NCBI GenBank assembly: GCA_046597185.1
Contig: JBKJLF010000164.1
Span: 1-9,918 of the forward strand
DNA length: 9,918 bases
Source of the DNA: CAMBDR01 sp046597185
GTDB taxonomy: Bacteria > Pseudomonadota > Gammaproteobacteria > Burkholderiales > Burkholderiaceae_D
Direction of reading: 5' to 3'
Both the position numbers and the translations under genes were made by a program. Positions 1 through 7,400 of this stretch are shown piece by piece. The stretch's first letter is position 1. Every line of letters starts with the position of its first letter. Under the pieces are notes generated by a model. That model was not told the origin of the DNA. It ran no database searches and was given only the letters and a program-made list of their open reading frames with translations.

Positions 1-456
1 GTGCATCCACATCGTCACCCTATCAATCGCCTGCGCCTCATCATTCTTGGCCCAAGCCAGCAAACTGGCAGACACCTTCATCGGAAACGCCGTGCCCAGC
101 AAAGCCAGCTTGCTCACCCGCCCGGGTGCCAGCAAAGCCGTCTCCAGCGCAATCAGCGAACCCATGCTGTGCCCAACCAGCGCGGCGGTGTGCACCCCCG
201 CCGCATCCAGCACTTGCAGCAACCACGCCGCCTGCTGCTCAATACTGCCCAAGGCCTGCCCGCCACTACGGCAATGCCCCGGCAAATCCACTGCCAACAC
301 GCCAAAGCCATGGTGTGCCAGGTAGCGGCTTTGCAGCGCCCACACCGAATGATCATTTTGCGCGCCATGAATAAAAATCACCGTCGGCAAGCTCGCATCA
401 AACGCCTTGCCACCCGTGTAGGCATACGCCTTGGCCTGATTGATTTCCCATTCCAT
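1..456 (-). CDS. Alpha/beta hydrolase, partial (C-terminus beyond window)
   Basis: The 152 visible residues are the N-terminal half of an alpha/beta-hydrolase-fold enzyme; family members usually run 250-290 residues. Visible motifs are the oxyanion-hole segment FIHG (residues 28-31), the strand-turn DLPGHCRS (57-64), and the nucleophile elbow GHSMGS (95-100) with Ser97 as the predicted nucleophile. The catalytic Asp and His would lie beyond the left edge. The ATG at 456 is chosen because AAGGGG (complement of 463-468) lies six bases upstream, directly after the metY stop codon. The 13-base gap implies co-transcription with metY. The elbow does not look like the one I recall for the homoserine acetyltransferase MetX, so I do not call it MetX. 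The substrate cannot be told from sequence; a role linked to sulfur or methionine metabolism is inferred from position only. Confidence 0.85.
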   Translation of the reverse strand, partial: MEWEINQAKAYAYTGGKAFDASLPTVIFIHGAQNDHSVWALQSRYLAHHGFGVLAVDLPGHCRSGGQALGSIEQQAAWLLQVLDAAGVHTAALVGHSMGSLIALETALLAPGRVSKLALLGTAFPMKVSASLLAWAKNDEAQAIDRVTMWMH

Positions 457-462
457 CTCAAG

Positions 463-468
463 CCCCTT
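463..468 (-). promoter_or_regulatory. Ribosome binding site of the alpha/beta hydrolase
   Basis: AAGGGG on the minus strand sits six bases before the ATG at 456 and just past the metY stop codon (470-472). It supports this start and independent translation initiation within the operon. Confidence 0.6.
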
Positions 469-469
469 G

Positions 470-1777
470 TCAGAATTTTTGCGACATTTTTAAACCACGC
501 GCCAGGTCGGCAATCAAATCATCCGCGTCTTCTAGTCCCACCGAAAGCCGCATCGTGCCTTCTTTCAATCCCGCTGCCAGCAATTGATCGGCAGGGACGC
601 GGAAATGGGTGGTGGACGCCGGGTGAATGATGAGCGACTTGGCATCGCCCACATTGGCCAAATGCGAAAAGACCTGCAAACTATCCACCAAACGCCGCCC
701 CGCCGCCCGATCCCCCTTAATATTGAATGAAAACGCCGCCCCGCAACCCTTGGGCAAAAGCTGCTTGGCCAGTTCATAATCTGGGTGATTCGGCAATTCC
801 GGGTACACCACCGACTCCACCGCCGCATGCGCCACCAAAAATTCCACCACACGGCGCGTGTTGGCAATATGCCGCTCCATGCGCAAACTCAGGGTTTCAA
901 TCCCTTGCAAAATCGCAAACGCATTATGCGGGCTCATGCACGCGCCAAAGTCACGCAAGCCCTCGCGTCGCGCCCGTAGCGCAAACGCGCCCACGCTCGA
1001 TTCTTCGGTAAATACCATGCCATGAAACCCGGCGTAAGGCTCGCATAATTCGGCAAAACGCCCGGTTTGCCTATGCGCCGCATCCCAGTCAAACGTGCCG
1101 CCATCCACCAGCAAACCGCCAATCGCCGTGCCATGGCCGCATAAAAACTTGGTGGCGGAATGCACCAGAATATCCGCACCCATTTCCAAAGGCTGCATCA
1201 AATACGGTGTGGTAAAGGTGGAATCGAGGATCAAGGGCAAATGCTGCTCATGCGCCAGCGCGCCAATAGTCGGTACGTTGAGCACATCCAAACCCGGGTT
1301 GCCCAGGGTTTCGCCAAACAACAGCTTGGTTTCAGGCCGAATAGCTTGCCGCCAGGCATCGATATTACGCGGATCAACAAAAGTGGTCTCAATCCCAAAG
1401 CGTTTCAGAGTGTAAGCCAGCAAGTTTTGCGAGCCGCCGTAAAGTGCGCGCGAGGCAACAATGTGCGAACCCGCGCCCGCAATCGTGGCAATGGCCAAAT
1501 GCAAGGCCGCCTGCCCACTGGCACAGGCCAAACCGGCCACCCCCATTTCCAGCGCCGCAATCCGCTCTTCCAATACCGCATTGGTCGGGTTGGACAGGCG
1601 CGAATATACGTGCCCGGCCCGTTCCAAATTAAACAAAGCTGCAGCATGGTCAGAATCATCAAACACAAATGATGACGTAAAGTAAATCGGCGTGGCGCGT
1701 GCGCCCGTGGCAGGGTCGGGCGCGCCGCCAGCATGCAGGGCGAGAGTGTCGAAACCGGGGTAAGGCGAGGTGCTCAT
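470..1777 (-). CDS. metY: O-acetylhomoserine sulfhydrylase (aminocarboxypropyltransferase), MetY type
   Basis: This PLP enzyme of the Cys/Met metabolism family makes L-homocysteine from O-acetyl-L-homoserine and sulfide (direct sulfhydrylation in methionine synthesis), in the cytoplasm. Its 435 residues fit MetY (about 420-435) better than MetB or MetC (about 380-400). Visible signatures are YSRLSNPT (58-65), the cofactor-phosphate stretch ASGQAA (86-91), the PLP-nitrogen Asp185 in LDSTF, and the Schiff-base Lys210 in HSATK. The segment RDFGACMSPHNAF followed by GIETLSLR is typical of MetY. The ATG at 1777 gives the expected N-terminus (GFDTLALHAG) and has a weak GGA about seven bases upstream. 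It is the first gene of a unit with the downstream hydrolase. No S-adenosylmethionine riboswitch fits upstream. A related O-succinylhomoserine sulfhydrylase is possible but less likely given length and motifs. Confidence 0.93.
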   Translation of the reverse strand: MSTSPYPGFDTLALHAGGAPDPATGARATPIYFTSSFVFDDSDHAAALFNLERAGHVYSRLSNPTNAVLEERIAALEMGVAGLACASGQAALHLAIATIAGAGSHIVASRALYGGSQNLLAYTLKRFGIETTFVDPRNIDAWRQAIRPETKLLFGETLGNPGLDVLNVPTIGALAHEQHLPLILDSTFTTPYLMQPLEMGADILVHSATKFLCGHGTAIGGLLVDGGTFDWDAAHRQTGRFAELCEPYAGFHGMVFTEESSVGAFALRARREGLRDFGACMSPHNAFAILQGIETLSLRMERHIANTRRVVEFLVAHAAVESVVYPELPNHPDYELAKQLLPKGCGAAFSFNIKGDRAAGRRLVDSLQVFSHLANVGDAKSLIIHPASTTHFRVPADQLLAAGLKEGTMRLSVGLEDADDLIADLARGLKMSQKF

Positions 1778-1805
1778 TGGTCAATCCGTAGTCAGAATGT
1801 CGGCA

Positions 1806-1814
1806 ATCGTAGCA
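1806..1814 (-). promoter_or_regulatory. Candidate extended -10 promoter for metY
   Basis: On the minus strand the bases read TGCTACGAT, an extended -10 (TGn) followed by a hexamer matching TATAAT at four of six positions. No good -35 lies at the right distance, which extended -10 promoters tolerate. It would start transcription about 20 bases before the metY ATG. This is a visual match only. Confidence 0.3.
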
Positions 1815-1892
1815 TTTTTTCAGCGGATTCTGCCACCAATCGGGCTATTTGTTGGTTATCTGGCTTTTTTTCTGCGTTCCGACGTGTGCCAA

Positions 1893-1901
1893 TGTTAGGA
1901 T
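1893..1901 (+). promoter_or_regulatory. Candidate extended -10 promoter for the CBS-acyltransferase pair
   Basis: TGTTAGGAT carries the TGn extension and a hexamer matching TATAAT at four of six positions. The bases 17 upstream (around TGCGTT) are a poor -35. If used, transcription would begin near 1908 and leave a leader of roughly 80 bases. Visual match only. Confidence 0.25.
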
Positions 1902-1931
1902 AGAAAAAACTGGCATTGAATCAGAACCAAG

Positions 1932-1963
1932 CCATACCGAAACCAGACCATACCAAAAGTACA
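1932..1963 (+). repeat. Imperfect 16-bp tandem repeat in the CBS gene leader
   Basis: CCATACC occurs at 1932-1938 and again at 1948-1954, and the two 16-base units match at about 12 of 16 positions. A related CCAAAAG occurs at 1953-1959 and 1972-1978, the second merging with the ribosome binding site. This may be chance or a binding site for a repeat-recognising regulator. Confidence 0.4.
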
Positions 1964-1973
1964 TCGTCAAGCC

Positions 1974-1981
1974 AAAAGGAG
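1974..1981 (+). promoter_or_regulatory. Strong ribosome binding site fixing the CBS gene start
   Basis: AAAAGGAG lies five bases before the ATG at 1987. It is the best Shine-Dalgarno sequence in the window and decides against the upstream in-frame TTG starts near 1849. Confidence 0.8.
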
Positions 1982-1986
1982 CCATC

Positions 1987-2433
1987 ATGAAAGTTTCTGA
2001 GATTCTTGAAGTAAAAGGTAATATTCTATACACCATCACCCCGGACATGCCCCTGCAAGAAGCGGTCAATACCATGGCGGAAAAGGATATCGGTTCGCTG
2101 GTGGTGATGGAATTTGGCGAATTGGTTGGCATTCTCACCTTCCGCGAAGTGATTAAAACCCTGCATAGCAATGGCGGTTCGGTCGGCAGCGATACGGTGC
2201 GCCTGCGCATGAATGATCACCCGATTACCGTCACCCCCAGCACCGAAGTGAATGAAGTGCGCCGCATTATGCTGGAGCAACATGCGCGCTATGTGCCCGT
2301 TATGGATGCCAAGGTGTTATTGGGCGTGATTTCGTTTTATGATGTGGCCAAAGCAGTGTTGGATGCGCAAAACTTCGAAAATAAAATGCTCAAAGCCTAT
2401 ATCCGCGATTGGCCAGCAGCAGGCGACGAATAA
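1987..2433 (+). CDS. Two-CBS-domain protein (stand-alone regulatory module)
   Basis: The 148 residues are essentially two CBS motifs forming one Bateman module: CBS1 at about 1-60 and CBS2 at about 72-128, then a short tail (KAYIRDWP). CBS pairs typically bind adenosine nucleotides (AMP, ATP, S-adenosylmethionine). The ribose-contacting position has Asp119 in SFYD of CBS2, while CBS1 has Glu54 in TFRE, so ligand binding may be stronger at one site. There is no signal peptide, membrane segment or fused enzyme domain, so it is probably a soluble cytoplasmic sensor or an in-trans regulatory subunit. The start is fixed by the strong ribosome binding site. The stop lies eight bases before the next ATG, so it is very likely co-transcribed, and perhaps translationally coupled, with the transporter-acyltransferase. 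Partner and ligand are unknown. Confidence 0.9.
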   Translation: MKVSEILEVKGNILYTITPDMPLQEAVNTMAEKDIGSLVVMEFGELVGILTFREVIKTLHSNGGSVGSDTVRLRMNDHPITVTPSTEVNEVRRIMLEQHARYVPVMDAKVLLGVISFYDVAKAVLDAQNFENKMLKAYIRDWPAAGDE

Positions 2434-2441
2434 GCGCAAAT

Positions 2442-4388
2442 ATGAGCCAAATCAAATCAAGTGATCAGGCTGCTGGTAGCACCAGTAGCCCTGCGCCAAC
2501 CAGCCAGTTTGCACTGCTGGCCCAAATTCGTTTTGCGCCATTTTTTTGGACCCAGTTCCTGGGCGCGTTTAACGATAATGTGTTTAAAACCGCCTTAATT
2601 ACCGTCCTCACCTACCAATCTTTAAGCTGGACCAGCTTACCCGCCAGCGTGCTGACCAATCTGGTGCCGGGCCTGTTTATTTTACCCTTTGTCTTATTTT
2701 CTGCCAGTGCCGGGCAACTGGCCGAAAAAATGGATAAGGCGCGCCTGACCCGCCTTGTGAAATTACTGGAAATCGGTATCATGGGTGCCGCCAGCATCGG
2801 CTGGCTGACGCACAGCTTATGGTTGTTGATTGCGGCGGTGGTGGGCATGGGTTTGCACTCCACCTTATTCGGGCCAGTCAAATACGCGTATTTGCCGCAG
2901 CATTTACGCGCCGATGAATTGGTCGGCGGCAATGGCTTGATCGAAACCGGCACCTTTGTCGGCATCCTGTTGGGCGAAGTCCTGGGTGCGGTGCTGGTGC
3001 AGGCGCAACCCTGGGGCTTACACTGGGTGGCCTTTGGTACGCTGGCGCTGGCGGTATTGGGTTGGCTGGTGAGCCAGCGCATTCCAGTTTCACCCGCATC
3101 GATGCCAGACTTGAAAATCAACTGGAACCCATTCACCGAAACGATACGCAATTTAAGCCTGTCACGGCAAAACCGCCCGGTGTTTTTATCGATTTTGGGC
3201 AATTCCTGGTTTTGGTTTTATGGGGCGATTGTATTGGCGCAGTTTCCGGTGTATGCCAAAGACTATTTGCACGGCGACCATAATATTTTTGTGTTGTTGT
3301 TGACGGTTTTTTCAGTTGGGGTGGGCACGGGGTCGCTGTTATGTGAAAAACTCTCCGGGCATAAGGTGGAAATTGGCCTGGTGCCATTTGGTTCGATTGG
3401 CTTGTCTTTGTTTGGCCTGGATTTATATTTTGCCAGCCTGGCCTATTCCCATGGGGCCATGTCGGCGCATGAATTGAGCTTAGCAGGCTTTTGGCAGCAA
3501 GCCGGCAGTGGCCGGATTTTATTCGATTGTGGCTTGATTGGCATGTTCGGCGGTTTTTATATCGTGCCCCTGTTTGCCCTGATCCAAACCCGCTGCGAAA
3601 AAGGGCATTTGTCGCGCACCATCGCGGGCATGAATATCATGAATGCGATTTTTATGGTGGTGGCGTCCTTGATGGCCATGTTATTGCTGCGCAATGGTTT
3701 TACGATTCCAGAGTTGTTTTTGATTACCGCAATTTTAAATGCCGTGGTGGCGCTGTATATTTTTAGTCTGGTGCCCGAATTTTTAATGCGCTTTTTGGCC
3801 TGGATGTTGCTCAAAACCATGCATCGGGTGGATCGTATCAATTTGCAAGAAATCCCTGACGAGGGGCCGGCGGTGCTGGTGTGTAATCATGTCAGTTTTG
3901 TCGATGCGCTGGTGATTGGTGCGGCCAGCCCACGTCCGATCCGCTTTGTGATGGATCATCGCATCTTTAAAATGCCCTTTGTCGGTTGGTTATTTCGTTG
4001 CTGCAAAACCATACCGATTGCACCCGCCAAAGAAGATCCATTTTTGATGGAACGTGCTTTTATCGATATCGCCCAAGCCTTGCATGAAGGGGATTTGGTC
4101 TGTATTTTCCCGGAAGGGCGTTTGACCAGCACTGGCGAAATGGGCGAATTCAAGGGCGGTATCATGAAGATTTTGGAACGTAGCAAAGTACCGGTGATTC
4201 CCATGGCTTTGCGTGGCCTGTGGGGCAGTATGCTCACGCGCGACAAGGGTAATTTATTTGGCCGCTCATTTCGGCGCGGGCCTTGGTCACGCCTGGAGTT
4301 GGTGGTGGGCCAAGCGCTGGCACCGGATGTGGTCAGCCCGGAACTGTTACACCAAAAGGTTGCGCAATTGCGCGGTGACTGGCAATGA
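2442..4388 (+). CDS. LplT-like MFS transporter fused to PlsC-type acyltransferase
   Basis: This 648-residue inner-membrane protein has two modules. Residues about 25-450 are a hydrophobic MFS transporter; the opening FWTQFLGAFNDNVFK resembles LplT, the lysophospholipid flippase. Residues about 460-640 are a glycerolipid acyltransferase with the catalytic HX4D motif at His483-Asp488 (NHVSFVD) and the substrate-binding FPEGR at 556-560. The predicted role is to flip lysophospholipids (such as lyso-phosphatidylethanolamine) inward and re-acylate them on the cytoplasmic face. Enterobacteria use LplT plus Aas for this. The AMP-binding acyl-ACP synthetase domain of Aas is absent, as the protein ends soon after the acyltransferase. 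I chose the ATG at 2442, eight bases after the CBS stop; a TTG at 2409 would overlap the CBS gene. The ribosome binding site is weak, suggesting translational coupling. Phosphatidate synthesis from lysophosphatidate is an alternative activity. Confidence 0.88.
   Translation: MSQIKSSDQAAGSTSSPAPTSQFALLAQIRFAPFFWTQFLGAFNDNVFKTALITVLTYQSLSWTSLPASVLTNLVPGLFILPFVLFSASAGQLAEKMDKARLTRLVKLLEIGIMGAASIGWLTHSLWLLIAAVVGMGLHSTLFGPVKYAYLPQHLRADELVGGNGLIETGTFVGILLGEVLGAVLVQAQPWGLHWVAFGTLALAVLGWLVSQRIPVSPASMPDLKINWNPFTETIRNLSLSRQNRPVFLSILGNSWFWFYGAIVLAQFPVYAKDYLHGDHNIFVLLLTVFSVGVGTGSLLCEKLSGHKVEIGLVPFGSIGLSLFGLDLYFASLAYSHGAMSAHELSLAGFWQQAGSGRILFDCGLIGMFGGFYIVPLFALIQTRCEKGHLSRTIAGMNIMNAIFMVVASLMAMLLLRNGFTIPELFLITAILNAVVALYIFSLVPEFLMRFLAWMLLKTMHRVDRINLQEIPDEGPAVLVCNHVSFVDALVIGAASPRPIRFVMDHRIFKMPFVGWLFRCCKTIPIAPAKEDPFLMERAFIDIAQALHEGDLVCIFPEGRLTSTGEMGEFKGGIMKILERSKVPVIPMALRGLWGSMLTRDKGNLFGRSFRRGPWSRLELVVGQALAPDVVSPELLHQKVAQLRGDWQ
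4362..4373. other. 12-bp perfect palindrome at the end of the acyltransferase gene
   Basis: GCGCAATTGCGC is a perfect palindrome inside the last codons of the acyltransferase. As RNA it gives only a four-pair stem with an AAUU loop. On the minus strand it is followed by AACCTTTT, weakly terminator-like for the kinase transcript; on the plus strand no T-run follows. It may be only a codon coincidence. Confidence 0.3.
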
Positions 4389-4407
4389 CTGAAAATAACT
4401 GAAAATA
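4388..4407 (+). repeat. Perfect 10-bp tandem repeat (ACTGAAAATA x2)
   Basis: Two exact copies (4388-4397 and 4398-4407) fill most of the 23-base gap between the convergent stop codons. The first copy begins on the last base of the acyltransferase stop. TGACTG also recurs at 4377-4382 and 4386-4391. The pattern suggests replication slippage. No hairpin plus T-run terminator is visible in the gap. Confidence 0.85.
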
Positions 4408-4411
4408 GCGC

Positions 4412-7400
4412 TTAAAACAAAGGTTTGCAGATACTGCTGGCTAACTTGGGTTTGCTTTCGAACACATTGTCGTCATGCGGGGCTTGTGGGGTGAGGGGGG
4501 CGATGCGTGGCAGGGTCAGGGTAAATTCGGTGCCGTGTCCGACTTCACTTTGCACCGAAATGCGCCCACCCAACACGCCCGTGACAATATTATGGGTAAT
4601 ATTCAAACCCAAACCGGTGCCTCCGGTGCCCATTTTGGTGGTGAAAAACGGATCATAGATGCGCCGTAGGTTTTCTGGCACAATCCCTACGCCATCATCG
4701 GCAATGCTTAGTTCAATCCATTCTTTATCGAGCACCGTACCAGTAATCGAAATCAAGCCCGTGGCGCAACCTTCAAAGCCGTGGATCAAGGCATTATTCA
4801 CCATATTGGTCAGTACTTGCCCCAGGGGGCCGGGGTAGCTATCCATTAAAATATCCGGATCAATGGTTTGCGCTACGCTGAAATTGGTTTTTTTGATCAT
4901 CGGCCAGAGCGTGAGTACAATTTCACCAACCACTTCGGCCAAATTGAAATGGCGGCGTTGTGAGCTGGTTTGATCCACCGCCACTTGTTTAAAGCTGGTC
5001 ACCAAACCGGCCGCGCGCTGTAAATTGCGCATCATAATGTCACCGGCCCGATCCACATCGCGAATAAAGGCTTCCAATGATGAGCGTTTTAAACCATTTT
5101 CATAGCTGCTGGAAAACACCGCCGTTTGATCAACCAGGGTGGAGGCCACCATCAAGGTATTGCCAATCGGGGTATTGAGCTCATGGGCAATCCCCGCCAC
5201 CAGCGAGCCCAGAGCGGCCAGCTTTTCACTGCGCACCAAATCCTCTTGCGCGCGTTTTAAGGTTTCCAGGGTGCTGGCCAATTCTTCGTTGGCTTGTTGC
5301 AAGGCAATGGTGCGTTCTTCAACCCGATGCTCCAGGTTGACGTTCAAATCATGAATCGCCAATTCATTATTGAATTTCTCGGTAATGTCTTCAAATGCCG
5401 CCGTAATAAAATTTTCATTCATCAAAGAAAATGAGTTTTGCGAAATCTGTACAAAGATTTGATTGCCATCGCTTTGATTCATCCAGGTTTCAATATGCTC
5501 ATTGGTATCGGTTTGTGTGAACAGGCGCAAACTCATTTCGCGGTCGGTGTATAAATTCAATTCAAACGTGGTTTTGCCGATGGCATGCTGGCGCGGATGG
5601 ATAAACAAATGTTCAAACGCATGATTGACATCTTTAATGCGGAATTTTTGATCAATTTCAATCACGGCCATGGCCACCGGGGAAGAGTGGAAAATCGTTG
5701 AAAAGCTGCGCTCGCTATTGCGTAGCGCTTCTTCGGCACGTTTGCGCTCCAGTTCGCTGGAGGCGCGTTCGCTGAATACTTGCAACAGGGATTTCACCAA
5801 ATCCGGGTTGCCCAATTCTTCGCTATGCATCACACCCAATACGCCAATCGGTTGCCCAGTCGCATCACGCAAGGGCGCGCCCGCATAACTACGCATGCCG
5901 ATGCGCGATAAATCGGTATCCCGCGGGAAGGTTTGTTGTACATCACCCGGAAACACTGCCAACTGGCCTTCCAGCGCGACTTGGGCGGGGGTGTCTTTGA
6001 TGTCGATTTCATAGTTGTCACACAATTTACCATCCACATAATTGGCCATGGTGCGGATGATGTTGGGGGCGTCATGTTGGCGCAACCCAATAAAGGCGCG
6101 ATCAGTGCGCAAGGCTTGCGCCAGATCAGTCACCAGCAATTGGAAAAAGGCTTCATTGCCAATGCCTTGCGTGCCTTGCGCCAAGCGCAGCAAGGCGCGA
6201 TCAGCTTCAGCTTTTTGTTGCTCGGAACGAAGTTTTTCGGTCACATCGCGCATTACGGCCAGCATATAGGTTTCTTCGTCGATGCCAAACACAGTGGCGT
6301 TGATCAGGCATTTGCGAATGGCCCCGGATTTGGTGCGCATTTCCCAAGGCAAATCGCGGATGGAATGATGGATTTTTAGGTCTTCGATCAGTTTTCGGCG
6401 CTGCTCAGGATCGACCCAGAGGTTTAATTCGTAGGGATTTTTATTCAATAATTCTGCTGAGGTATAGCCCGTGGTGGCTTCAAAAGCCGGATTGGCCTCC
6501 AGAAAAATACCATCTTCCAGGCGAGTAATGGATACGCAATCGGTATGCACCTGGAATGCGCCCGAGAATTTGGCTTCCGACACGCGTTGTGCTTCTTCTA
6601 CCCGGCGTTTTTCGGTGATGTCTTCGGCAATCGACAGTAGCCGTTCAGTATGGCCGTTTTCATCGGCAATTTGGCTATTGTTCCATTGGCAAGTAATGAG
6701 TTTGCCGTCCGCGCGCAGGTTTTGCCTGACTTCGCTCTGGCCGCTGGACAAAGACTGAAATACCATATCGGCTTGATTGTTGGCGTTTTCCGGCAGCAGA
6801 AACCGGGCATGCTGGTGTAGCGCCTGTTGCCGGGTATGGCCAAAAATGCGTTCGGCCGCGCTATTCCATTCGATCACGCGGCAACCCAAATCCCACTCAA
6901 TAATCGCCAGCGGGCTTTGTTCAACCAAGGCACGAAAGCGTGCTTCGCGCTCGCGCAATTCGTGTTCGACCCGTTTGCGTTTATCGATATCGAGTTCGAG
7001 TTCATTATTTTTTTGCGCCAGTTCGTCAAATAAATGGCGCAGGCTAATACGCGTGGTTTCCATGCGCTTGCTGAGCAAACCAATTTCATCGAGTCGGGTC
7101 CAGGTGAATGGTTCATCGAGCTTACCTGCCGCCAGATTTTCGGCACCGGCTGCCAGTCGCCGTACCGGGCGCACCAGGCGTCGATCCAGTAACACCAAAA
7201 TCAACACCAAAGCGAGGATGATTTGCGCCACCAAGGCGAAGAAATAGGCTTGTAAGCTTTCGAGAATAATTTTACGCGGCCGGGTACTGGTGACTTCAAT
7301 GAAAATCGTACCAATCGGGCTTTTGCGATACACCACCGTTTGTTGGCGCGAGGCGCTATAGCCGTGCCGCCGCTCAGGCCGTTCTTTGGCCACAAACACG

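Larger units (their letters stand above)
1778..1986. other. Divergent intergenic region between metY and the CBS gene
   Basis: These 209 bases separate divergent genes and should hold both promoters. I see weak extended -10 matches in each direction, a T-rich run around 1864-1871, and imperfect repeats around CCATACC in the CBS leader. I see no clear operator palindrome, riboswitch or terminator. A reading frame in phase with the CBS gene runs through from 1849 but is not a credible N-terminus. Confidence 0.6.

Noticed and set aside
1..630. Long open frame on the plus strand (209 codons).
   Set aside because: It lies antisense to the hydrolase and metY genes, has a low-complexity Arg/Pro/Gln/His-rich translation, and no recognisable domain. 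It is a shadow of the coding strand.
1778..1848. A SAM or SAH riboswitch in front of metY.
   Set aside because: I could not find the paired helices of any known class, and the predicted leader is only about 20 bases.
1849..1986. In-frame upstream extension of the CBS gene from a TTG start, whose first residues look like a short signal peptide (LLVIWLFFC...).
   Set aside because: The strong ribosome binding site AAAAGGAG sits just before the ATG at 1987, CBS1 begins right at that Met, and the extension has no such site and unremarkable content. A secreted CBS pair would also be unexpected.
2409..2441. TTG start giving 11 extra residues to the transporter-acyltransferase.
   Set aside because: It would overlap the end of the CBS gene, and the extra residues are just its shifted reading (many Arg and Ser). 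The ATG at 2442 is simpler.
5933..6379. Plus-strand open frame of 148 codons within the kinase gene.
   Set aside because: It is antisense to the GAF/PAS2 region, which shows clear domain conservation, and it carries no recognisable motif or ribosome binding site.
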